64,000 nucleotides of DNA, from contig NZ_QRJZ01000001.1 in NCBI RefSeq assembly GCF_003470665.1, forward strand, positions 75,401 through 139,400, in the 5' to 3' direction. Positions 8,632 through 15,846 of the stretch are shown here, in pieces. The stretch comes from Collinsella sp. AM17-1. Its GTDB lineage: Bacteria; Actinomycetota; Coriobacteriia; Coriobacteriales; Coriobacteriaceae. Numbering within the stretch: the stretch's first letter is position 1; each line of letters starts with the position of its first letter. A model generated the notes under the pieces. The model worked only from the letters and a program-made list of their open reading frames with translations, made no database searches and was not told the DNA's origin. The position numbers and the translations under genes were made by a program.

Positions 8632-10410
8632 ATGAGCATGAGCAAGAACATCGCACGCCTGGCAGTAACCGCCGGCCTCACGGCAGCGCTGAGCTTCGGC
8701 GGAGTTATGGCACCGGTCACGATGGCGTTTGCTGATGGCACGCCAACGGTGGCTCCGAATGGCAATGTAAAGATTGACGAGCAGACCTATACGGATACAA
8801 CCTTTAAGGGTATCCAGATTTTCAAGGCCAAGGTCACGCAGGATTTGGATGGCGTTAACAACTGGAATGGCGCTAAGACGCTTTCCGACATTGAGTGGGC
8901 GTCAGATGCCGTTAGGGATGCTGTGACCGGGGCATTTGCCGATACTAGCGACGTTACAAAGCCCTCCGACAAGGATGCTCAGAAGTGGGCCGACTGGCTT
9001 AAATCAAAAACCGAAGGTGATTACCAGTCAGGTACAGACAAGACTACTAAGCTCGATGCCGGAACAACCCTCGACAAGATCGCCAAGGCACTGGAGGACG
9101 CCAATATCACTGAAGGGACGAATGAGTGCAAAACGAGCACCGGTGGCACCTTCACTGGTCTGAATACCGGCTACTGGCTCTTCGTGACTAAGAGTGTCGG
9201 CAAGAGCTCAAATGCTAATGCCGAGCGCAACACGGATACCTTCACTTCGCCGATTTTCGCCGTTGTCGGCGGTTCCGCTGAGACCATTGCTCCCAAGAAG
9301 CAGGTCCCCACTGTGACCAAGGCCGTAAAGGACGACGCAAAGGGCAGCACGTTTGGTCCATTCGAGAATCCCAACAAGGCTGCTGACTCTCAGATGGACG
9401 ACTATGTCGACTACCTGCTTACCGGTACCGTTGCGGGCAACATCAACACTTACAGTACCTACAAGTACACCTTCACGGATAAGCTTCCCAACTCCATGAC
9501 GCCCGAGTTTGAATCTGGCGGCACGACGCCCGCTGTCACGGTCAAGATTGGTGATGCCGAGGTCAAGACTGGCTGCTACACCGCCAAGTACGAGAACGAT
9601 ACGATAACTGTCGACTTCACCAATCTCAAGAATTGCACGGACGTGGACGACGCTCCCATTGCGTTGAGCAGTGACTCGAAGGTGACTGTCGAGTACAAGG
9701 CCAAGCTCGACTCCACCAAGATCTTCGAAAATGGCAAGATCAAAAATATATTCAACGGCTTGGTTGGTATAGCCCAGAAGAATATGGTTACGCTGACTTA
9801 TTCCAACAATCCGCATGCTGAGGGTGTCGGCACCACGGTCGAGCACCCTGCCTATGACTACACCTATGGCATCGATGTCACCAAGGTGGGCTCTGATAAC
9901 GAAGCGAAGGGACTCGAGGGCGTTGAGTTCACGCTGCAGGAGAACGGTGATACGAGCAACTTTATCAAAGCGGACGGTACCAAGACGGCTGATAGCAAGC
10001 TGGCCAAGCTGAAGACCGACGCAGACGGTAAGATAAACGTTGTCGGTCTCGATGAGGGCACCTACACCCTTACAGAGGTAACCCCGGCGCCTGGCTACAA
10101 CAACTCTGCTTCCAAAGGTGTCACGTTTACCATTGCTCGCGGCACGCTTCGGCAGGATGGCACCGCGGTGACTCCCGACAAGGATTTTGCCAACGTTACT
10201 GCTGCTGATGGTGTTGTAAAGGCCGATTCTGCCGCCGTATCTACCGGCAAGCTCAGCTTCACCATCGTCGACAAGAAGGGCTCCAACCTCCCGCTGACCG
10301 GCCTTAACGGCGTGACCTTCACTTGGATCGCTGGTGGCGCAGTGCTGTGCATCGGCGTGGCGCACCTCATCCGCAGCCGTAAGCAGGCTGAGGAGTCCGA
10401 GCAGGAGTAA
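8632..10410 (+). CDS. Major pilin backbone, isopeptide-forming, LPLTG sorting signal
   Basis: A 592-aa protein with its ATG at 8632 behind GGAGGAAAAG. The signal peptide ends near MAFADG. The first domain resembles that of the preceding pilin (FKGIQIFKAKV, NTGYWLFVTKS). A second domain contains Lys-rich VTKAVKDD, a plausible pilin-motif lysine. A SpaA-type third domain carries the E-box GTYTLTEVTPAPGYN. It ends LPLTG, hydrophobic helix, RSRKQ tail. The canonical signal and three-domain layout fit the shaft subunit polymerised by the class C sortase at 12756. A strong terminator follows at 10511. Confidence 0.87.
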   Translation: MSMSKNIARLAVTAGLTAALSFGGVMAPVTMAFADGTPTVAPNGNVKIDEQTYTDTTFKGIQIFKAKVTQDLDGVNNWNGAKTLSDIEWASDAVRDAVTGAFADTSDVTKPSDKDAQKWADWLKSKTEGDYQSGTDKTTKLDAGTTLDKIAKALEDANITEGTNECKTSTGGTFTGLNTGYWLFVTKSVGKSSNANAERNTDTFTSPIFAVVGGSAETIAPKKQVPTVTKAVKDDAKGSTFGPFENPNKAADSQMDDYVDYLLTGTVAGNINTYSTYKYTFTDKLPNSMTPEFESGGTTPAVTVKIGDAEVKTGCYTAKYENDTITVDFTNLKNCTDVDDAPIALSSDSKVTVEYKAKLDSTKIFENGKIKNIFNGLVGIAQKNMVTLTYSNNPHAEGVGTTVEHPAYDYTYGIDVTKVGSDNEAKGLEGVEFTLQENGDTSNFIKADGTKTADSKLAKLKTDADGKINVVGLDEGTYTLTEVTPAPGYNNSASKGVTFTIARGTLRQDGTAVTPDKDFANVTAADGVVKADSAAVSTGKLSFTIVDKKGSNLPLTGLNGVTFTWIAGGAVLCIGVAHLIRSRKQAEESEQE

Positions 10411-10510
10411 CGCTCGCTCACCCATCCCTTTGGCAGGTGGGATGTGATGGCCATGAGACTTGCGGACACTTTTCTCGTCCATCGACGTTCTTGCTTTGCC
10501 ATTCTCTTTT

Positions 10511-10547
10511 CGGGGCAGATTCCGCACTGGAGTCTGCCCCGTTTTTT
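10511..10547 (+). terminator. Rho-independent terminator of the pilin operon
   Basis: CGGGGCAGA (10511-10519) pairs with TCTGCCCCG (10533-10541) and is followed by six T. It separates the pilin genes from the sortase 2.2 kb further on. Confidence 0.85.
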
Positions 10548-10666
10548 GGGATAACGCAGCCAGCCTCCACCGTCCGATGCGGGTACGTTCGTCATCGCGT
10601 TTCTTGACTCGTATGAGGTTCGGATTAAGGTCCGTAGGCGCACGCGCGGTGCGGACGGTAGAAGGC

Positions 10667-10721
10667 ATTTGCGCCGCAACAAGCGCAAATAAGAATGCCC
10701 GGGGTTAGAGGCCCGGGCATT
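10667..10721. other. Two tandem perfect hairpins between pilins and the AbiE-like pair
   Basis: ATTTGCGC (10667-10674) pairs with GCGCAAAT (10683-10690). AATGCCCGGG (10694-10703) pairs with CCCGGGCATT (10712-10721). Neither has a T-run. This could be the body of a small RNA or the edge of an insertion; the surrounding 300 bp hold no gene. Confidence 0.5.
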
Positions 10722-10794
10722 TAACAACGTCGGAAACTGGTCGCCCGCGCTCCTAAGTACTTACGCGGGGTGCGTCGTTTCCTGTAGTTATTGT

Positions 10795-10822
10795 ATCCCG
10801 AATCGCCCCGCCGATTCGGGAT
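10795..10822. promoter_or_regulatory. 10-bp inverted repeat upstream of the AbiE-like operon
   Basis: ATCCCGAATC and GATTCGGGAT flank GCCCCGCC. The repeat lies about 65 bp upstream of the -10 box and is a candidate operator. Confidence 0.4.
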
Positions 10823-10884
10823 ATTCTGAAAACGCAAATGCTGGCTTATGCACGAAAGGAATCTCGTTAATTCCGAAAATTATG

Positions 10885-10908
10885 TATAATTCCAATATAA
10901 AATGGAAT
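10885..10908 (+). promoter_or_regulatory. AbiE-like operon promoter with overlapping operator
   Basis: A consensus TATAAT -10 lies at 10885-10890. Inverted repeat ATTCCA (10889-10894) / TGGAAT (10903-10908) overlaps the -10 and the expected start of transcription, as in autoregulated antitoxin promoters. No clear -35 box is seen. Confidence 0.5.
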
Positions 10909-10920
10909 CGAACGAAAACG

Positions 10921-11889
10921 ATGGAAATGAACGAAGCGCTAATCTATTTACAAGAAGCACTAGGACTCTCCGCCAAGACCAAAACTTGGCCTGGATCCGC
11001 ACACTTGCCGCTGCATCTGCGGGCGATTGAGGTCCGCGCGGTTGACGCAAACGGTTTTTCGTTTTTGCTTGCAAGTTTGCCTACTGGCGTCGGGCTTCCC
11101 GAGGCTAAGAGAGTCTATAGCCAGCTAGCCTTGCGTGCGGAGACCCCTGTTGTCGTTTCGTTTCCTGATGCCGATGCACGTCAGCGCAAAGCATTGGTCG
11201 CACAAGGGATTCCGTTTGTCTGCCCCGGTAGACAGGCTTTTCTTCCATTTATGGGCACAGCTTGCACGGAGAGGGGCGGTGCCCGGTTTCGCAATCACGC
11301 GACCAAGATGTCACCCAACGCGCAAGCTGCCGCAATCTGGGGAGCAGCCCGGGAGCCATATCGTCCCTATGACCTTTGTCGTGCGCTTGGGATCTCGGCA
11401 AGCCGTGCGAGTGAGGCCATAACCGAGCTTGTTGACAGGGGACTCGCGAGGCGTGAGCGTTGCGAGCGACGTGTCGTCGTGTTCCCTGTTGCCGTTGATC
11501 TTCTGCTTAGCGAGCACATGGCGGAGCTCTCCTCGCCTGTCTCGAAGGTCTTTTTTGCAAGGAAGACACCGCAGATTGACTGTCTTGTTGACGCCGGGGA
11601 AACGGCGCTCGCTGCGCGTTCGATGCTCGCTGCGCCGGGCATGGAACAAAAGGCCGTCTTAAGAAGTGCATGGCGTCAACTTAGCGACCTCGAAGTCGCA
11701 GATGGGGAGTTGCCGGATAACGAAACGGCGATGATTCAAGTGTGGCGCTATGCGCCCATGTTTGCCGGCTCCTCCCGTATCGACGACATTTCGCTTGCGC
11801 TATCTTTGGCGGCAATCGACGATGAGCGAATTCAGCTCGAAGTCGATCGCATGTTTGGAAAGGAATATCCATGGCAAGAAGCGCTGTAG
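10921..11889 (+). CDS. AbiEi-like antitoxin / winged-helix regulator
   Basis: About 322 aa from ATG 10921 (ATG 10927 also possible). A start at 10882 would lie inside the -10 box, so it is rejected. The N-terminal ~120 residues end in GIPFVCPGRQAFLPFMG, a motif I associate with a widespread family encoded next to nucleotidyltransferases. Residues about 125-185 read like a winged helix (PYDLCRALGISASRASEAITELVDRGL). The C-terminal half is helical. The gene overlaps the following nucleotidyltransferase by 19 bp. By analogy with AbiEi it would repress its own operon and neutralise the toxin. The family call is inferential. Confidence 0.6.
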   Translation: MEMNEALIYLQEALGLSAKTKTWPGSAHLPLHLRAIEVRAVDANGFSFLLASLPTGVGLPEAKRVYSQLALRAETPVVVSFPDADARQRKALVAQGIPFVCPGRQAFLPFMGTACTERGGARFRNHATKMSPNAQAAAIWGAAREPYRPYDLCRALGISASRASEAITELVDRGLARRERCERRVVVFPVAVDLLLSEHMAELSSPVSKVFFARKTPQIDCLVDAGETALAARSMLAAPGMEQKAVLRSAWRQLSDLEVADGELPDNETAMIQVWRYAPMFAGSSRIDDISLALSLAAIDDERIQLEVDRMFGKEYPWQEAL

Positions 11890-12644
11890 AAGGCCTCCAA
11901 GAATTTCAGCAGCATATGCAAGAAGCTGCAGGATCGTATGCCCTTATCGGCGGCACGGCATGCGACATTTTGCTCGCGGAGGCGGGGCTTTCGTTCAGGG
12001 CGACTCACGATTTTGATGTGGTAATTGTCGCCGATGACCGGTTGCCTCAGACGGCGGAAGCCATATGGACTTTGGTGCGTGATGGCGGCTACCGCTGCGG
12101 CTGGGGCGAAGGTAAAGGCTCATGTTTTTATCGGTTTACAGAGCCAAGGAGGCCGGGTTACCCCCATATGATCGAGCTCTTCGCGAAGTGCCCCGACTTT
12201 CTAAAGGGTCGTGAGGGGATTGATGTGGCGCCAATTCACGTTGATGAAAACATAAGCAGTCTTTCGGCAATTTTGTTGGACGATGCTTACTACAGCTTGT
12301 TCCTTCAGGGAATTCGGACCGTAGGCGGCGTTTCGGTCCTGGGTACGGAATACATTGTCCCGTTCAAAGCGAAGGCGTATCTCGACCTAAAAACTAGAAG
12401 GGAAGCGGGGGAGAACGTTGATTCGAGGAAGGTAAAAAAGCATAAACGCGATGCGCTGAGGCTTGCTCAGCTGCTTGGCGAGTCGGAAGGTGTCGACCTG
12501 CGCGGAGAACTGAAGGACGATATGCTTGCGTTTGTTAAAGATTGCGAGGTAGGCGACGTCAATCTGAAACAGATTGGGGTTGCGGGCGCAACGATGACGC
12601 AGTTGCTCGAGACGATGAAAGTAACATATGGCTTGATTGGTTGA
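11871..12644 (+). CDS. AbiEii-like nucleotidyltransferase toxin
   Basis: A 257-aa protein; the ATG at 11871 follows GGAAAGGAAT inside the end of the upstream gene. The motif ALIGGTACDILLAEAG followed by ATHDFDVVIV is the GG...(T)xDfDv core of polymerase-beta-type nucleotidyltransferases of the AbiEii/AbiGii toxin group. A Lys-rich region (KAKAYLDLKTRR..KKHKRD) fits the family's second conserved block. AbiE toxins of this kind block growth, often during phage attack. Its placement between pilins and sortase suggests a defence module inserted into a pilus locus. Confidence 0.7.
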   Translation: MARSAVEGLQEFQQHMQEAAGSYALIGGTACDILLAEAGLSFRATHDFDVVIVADDRLPQTAEAIWTLVRDGGYRCGWGEGKGSCFYRFTEPRRPGYPHMIELFAKCPDFLKGREGIDVAPIHVDENISSLSAILLDDAYYSLFLQGIRTVGGVSVLGTEYIVPFKAKAYLDLKTRREAGENVDSRKVKKHKRDALRLAQLLGESEGVDLRGELKDDMLAFVKDCEVGDVNLKQIGVAGATMTQLLETMKVTYGLIG

Positions 12645-12755
12645 GTGGGGTTACGTGCCCCGAACGGTGCAGTCTAGCGGCGTTATCCGGCGCATGAGCT
12701 CGCTAATCGGTTATTATTTGTTTAGACAACTTGAGTTGTAGAGGAGTGACCGGCG

Positions 12756-13694
12756 ATGGTGCAGGGCGCCAAACATATGAAGAGCAGTAACGCCGCGGAC
12801 AACGGCGGCTCAAGCCCTCAGCCCAAACCTCAACCAAAGCCTAAGCGCCGTCGCAAGCGACTGCCGCGCTGGGCCGATCGGCTCATCACCATCGTCATCA
12901 TCCTTATTGGCGTGGGCCTTATGACCTGGCCGTGGATCTTGGACCGGCTCGAGGCCTCGGGCGTGTTCAACCAGATCAGTACCGTGTCCAGCACCGTGGA
13001 CGCGCTCTCCGAAGAGGAGCGCGAGCGCATCCTGCTCCAGGCGCGCTCCTTTAACGAGCAGCTGGCCGGCGAGGCCACCGAGCTTCCCGCCGACCAGATT
13101 GAGCCCTACGCCCAGCAGCTCATCTTTGACCGCGACCCCATGATGAGCTGGGTCGAAATCCCCTCCATCGATGTGAGCATGCCCATTTACCACGGCACGA
13201 GCGAGGAGGTCCTTATGGCGGGCGTCGGCCACCTAGAGGGCACGAGCCTGCCGGTGGGCGGCACCTCGACGCATTGCGTGCTCACCGCGCACTCGGGCAT
13301 GCGCAACCTGAGCATGTTCGACGACATCCATTCGTTGGAGCCGGGCGACCTGGTGCTGCTGCACACCATGAACAAGACGCTCGCCTATAAGATGGTGGAC
13401 TCCGAGGTCGTGCTGCCCGAGGAGATGGAGTCGCTGACCATTGAGCCCGGCGCCGACAAGCTGACACTCGTCACCTGCACGCCCTACGGCGTGAACGACC
13501 ATCGCCTGCTGGTGCATTGCGTGCGCACCAAGTACAGCAAGAAGGACGTCGACAAGCAAAAGTCGCTGGCCGGGCGCCACTGGGGCAAGCGCGAGTTTGC
13601 CGTGCTTATCGTGGTCGTAGCCATTGTGCTGTTGCTGTTGGACATCGTGATCCACGCGATCCGTAAGCGCCGCAAGGCCAAGGCCTCGGCATAA
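12756..13694 (+). CDS. Class C (pilin-polymerising) sortase
   Basis: A 312-aa membrane protein. An N-terminal Lys/Arg-rich tail and membrane helix (about 43-62) and a C-terminal helix with RKRRK tail (about 286-312) match class C topology. The catalytic residues are visible as His179 (LTAHSGM), Cys241 (LVTCTPYG) and Arg250 (NDHRLL). A FDRDPMMSW segment before the barrel may be the active-site lid. The ATG at 12756 follows GAGGAG. It would link major pilin subunits through LPLTG. It is cut off from the pilin genes by a terminator and the AbiE-like pair, so it must have its own promoter or read-through. Confidence 0.9.
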   Translation: MVQGAKHMKSSNAADNGGSSPQPKPQPKPKRRRKRLPRWADRLITIVIILIGVGLMTWPWILDRLEASGVFNQISTVSSTVDALSEEERERILLQARSFNEQLAGEATELPADQIEPYAQQLIFDRDPMMSWVEIPSIDVSMPIYHGTSEEVLMAGVGHLEGTSLPVGGTSTHCVLTAHSGMRNLSMFDDIHSLEPGDLVLLHTMNKTLAYKMVDSEVVLPEEMESLTIEPGADKLTLVTCTPYGVNDHRLLVHCVRTKYSKKDVDKQKSLAGRHWGKREFAVLIVVVAIVLLLLDIVIHAIRKRRKAKASA

Positions 13695-13709
13695 GACATT
13701 CTCCAGAAT

Positions 13710-13741
13710 CACCACAATGAGGACAGGCACCTTTGTGGTGG
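13710..13741. repeat. Dispersed hairpin with GGACAGG loop (copy 5)
   Basis: The imperfect arms CACCACAATG and CTTTGTGGTGG enclose AGGACAGGCAC. It is downstream of the sortase and next to the AACATTCGAT-family element. Confidence 0.6.
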
Positions 13742-13752
13742 CCGGGACTTCC

Positions 13753-13817
13753 AAACCATCACAACATTCGATGAAAATCGCGATTTTGGCGAAAAGCATC
13801 GAATGTTGTGATGGTTT
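13753..13817. repeat. Dispersed palindromic element, AACATTCGAT family (copy 2)
   Basis: Arms of about 21 bp (13753-13773 and 13797-13817) flank the inner palindrome AAAATCGCGATTTT (13774-13787). It is the more complete of the two copies in the window. Confidence 0.8.
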
Positions 13818-13890
13818 TCGTTGTGGGCAGTACGGTTTTCGTTGTGGGCGAGACGGTTTTCGCTATGGACGGTGCGGTTTCGCTGCAGAA
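13813..13890. repeat. 21-bp tandem repeat
   Basis: Three consecutive 21-bp units begin GGTTTTCGTTGTGGGC or a close variant (13813, 13834, 13855), with a partial fourth at 13876. The first unit overlaps the end of the palindromic element. No coding role is apparent. Confidence 0.75.
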
Positions 13891-14020
13891 CCGCCAGCCC
13901 GCCGCCTGCCAGTCCGCCGTCCTCGTTACGTTTTCGCTGCATTTGGGTAAAGCGCCTGCTCCAAGCCGGCGTTGCCTTGTATACTAGAGCGGTTTAACTG
14001 TTATGCGGAAGGGAGCGCCT

Positions 14021-14332
14021 ATGGCACTCAGCGAGAAAGACGTGCGCGGCATCGCCGAGTACGCAAAGATCGCACTGACCGATGACGAGCTCACCCAGAT
14101 GACGTCCTACATGAACGACGCCGTCCAGATGCTCGAGCCCGTCCTGCAATATGACTTGCCCGACGTGGAGCCCACGTTCCATCCCATCGGAAGCCTGTCC
14201 AACGTGATGGGCGACGACCTGCGCGAGCCCGAGCGCGACCTGCCGCTCGACGTTGCGCTCGAAAACGCCGGCAGCGCGCGCGACCGCTACTTCCGCGTGC
14301 CGTCCATTTTGGGAGAGGGGGAGAGCGAGTAA
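14021..14332 (+). CDS. gatC: Asp/Glu-tRNA amidotransferase subunit C
   Basis: A 103-aa protein beginning MALSEKDVRGIAEYAKIAL and containing DDELTQMTSYMNDAVQML, the GatC signature. GatC bridges the GatA and GatB subunits of the enzyme that amidates misacylated Glu-tRNA(Gln) or Asp-tRNA(Asn). The ATG at 14021 is chosen over 14003 because GGAAGGGAG sits between them. Its stop overlaps the gatA start (TAATG), so translation is coupled. A TATACT -10 box is near 13980. Confidence 0.93.
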   Translation: MALSEKDVRGIAEYAKIALTDDELTQMTSYMNDAVQMLEPVLQYDLPDVEPTFHPIGSLSNVMGDDLREPERDLPLDVALENAGSARDRYFRVPSILGEGESE

Positions 14333-15846
14333 TGGCGCAGAGCTTCGATTCCCTTACCGCCGCCCAGATCGCCGCGGGCGTTGCCGCCGGCGACTTTACC
14401 GCTACCGAGGTGGCCCAGGCCTCTCTCGCCGCCATTGAGGCGCGCGAGGGCGGGGTCCAGGCATTCCTGCAGGTGTCGCCCGAGCTTGCGCTCGAGGCCG
14501 CCGCGCGCGTGGATGCCGACCGTGCCGCAGGCAAGCCGCTGCCCCCGCTCGCGGGCGTGCCGCTGGCCATCAAGGACAACATGAACCTCGTGGGCACGCG
14601 CACCACCTGCGCTTCCCGCATGCTCGAGAACTACCAGAGCGTCTACACCGCCACCTGCGTCCAGCGCATGCTCGACGCCGGCTGCCTGCCCATGGGTAAG
14701 GCCAACATGGACGAGTTTGCCTTTGGCAGCTCCACCGAGAGCTCGGCGTTCCACCGCACCAACAACCCCTGGGATACCGAGCGCGTGCCCGGCGGCTCTT
14801 CGGGCGGCTCCGCTGCAGCCGTCGCCGCGGGCGAGGTCGCGCTCTCGCTGGGCTCGGACACCGGTGGCTCCATTCGCCAGCCGGCGTCGCTGTGCGGCGT
14901 GGTGGGCTTTAAGCCCACGTATGGCGCAGTGAGCCGTTACGGCGTGGTTGCCTTTGGCTCGTCGCTCGACCAGGTGGGCCCCTTTGGCCGCACGGTCGAG
15001 GACGTCGCGCTGGCTATGAACGCGCTCACCGGCGCGGGCCACGATCCGTACGACTGCACCAGCCAGGATTGCGCCGTTGACTTTACCGAGCATCTCAACG
15101 ACAGCATCGAGGGCAAGCGCGTGGGTATCATCCCCGCGTTTATGGAGGCCGAAGGTCTGACGCCCGAGGTCAAGGCCGCTGTTCAGCGCGCCGCCCAGGA
15201 GCTGCAGAACCAGGGCGCCGAGCTGGTCGAGGTCGACCTGCCGCACCTGGACGCCGCCATCGCCGCCTACTACGTCATCGGCCCGGCCGAGGCGTTCTCC
15301 AACCTGGCCCGCTTCGACGGCATTCGCTACGGCTATCAGGAGGAGGGCTGCGCCAACCTGTCCGACCAGAGCTCGCTTTCGCGCGCTCACGGCTTTGGCG
15401 CCGAGGCCAAGCGCCGTCAGATGCTCGGCGCCTACCTGCTGAGCTCGGGCGTGTACGACAAGTATTACTACGCCGCGCAGAAGGCCCGCACGCTCATCAC
15501 GCAGGACTACGACGCCGCGTATGCCAAGGTGGATACCATCCTCATGCCCGCCTCGCCGCGCACGGCCTTTAAGTTTGGCGAGATCAGCGACCCCACACAG
15601 ATGTACCTTTCGGACCTGTACACCATCTCGCTCAACATTTGCGGCAACGGTGGTATCTCGGTGCCGCTGGGCCTGGGCGAGGACAGCAAACTGCCCGTAT
15701 CTGCTCAGCTGGTGGGGCCTGCCTTTAAGGACCGTCAGCTGCTCACGTTTGCCCGCGCCCTGGAGCGCGGCTTTGCCGATGCCGCCACGGGTGCGCCCGC
15801 GCTTTCTGTCGCGCCCGATTTTGCCGGGAAGGGAGGCGAGCTGTAA
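14332..15846 (+). CDS. gatA: Asp/Glu-tRNA amidotransferase subunit A
   Basis: A 504-aa amidase-signature enzyme. The Ser-cisSer-Lys triad region is clear: Lys in LAIKDNMN, then the glycine/serine-rich block GGSSGGSAAAVAAG and SLGSDTGGSIRQPA. It hydrolyses glutamine and channels ammonia to GatB. It overlaps gatC and gatB by one base each, giving a tight gatCAB operon. Length and motifs are normal for the family. Confidence 0.96.
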   Translation: MAQSFDSLTAAQIAAGVAAGDFTATEVAQASLAAIEAREGGVQAFLQVSPELALEAAARVDADRAAGKPLPPLAGVPLAIKDNMNLVGTRTTCASRMLENYQSVYTATCVQRMLDAGCLPMGKANMDEFAFGSSTESSAFHRTNNPWDTERVPGGSSGGSAAAVAAGEVALSLGSDTGGSIRQPASLCGVVGFKPTYGAVSRYGVVAFGSSLDQVGPFGRTVEDVALAMNALTGAGHDPYDCTSQDCAVDFTEHLNDSIEGKRVGIIPAFMEAEGLTPEVKAAVQRAAQELQNQGAELVEVDLPHLDAAIAAYYVIGPAEAFSNLARFDGIRYGYQEEGCANLSDQSSLSRAHGFGAEAKRRQMLGAYLLSSGVYDKYYYAAQKARTLITQDYDAAYAKVDTILMPASPRTAFKFGEISDPTQMYLSDLYTISLNICGNGGISVPLGLGEDSKLPVSAQLVGPAFKDRQLLTFARALERGFADAATGAPALSVAPDFAGKGGEL

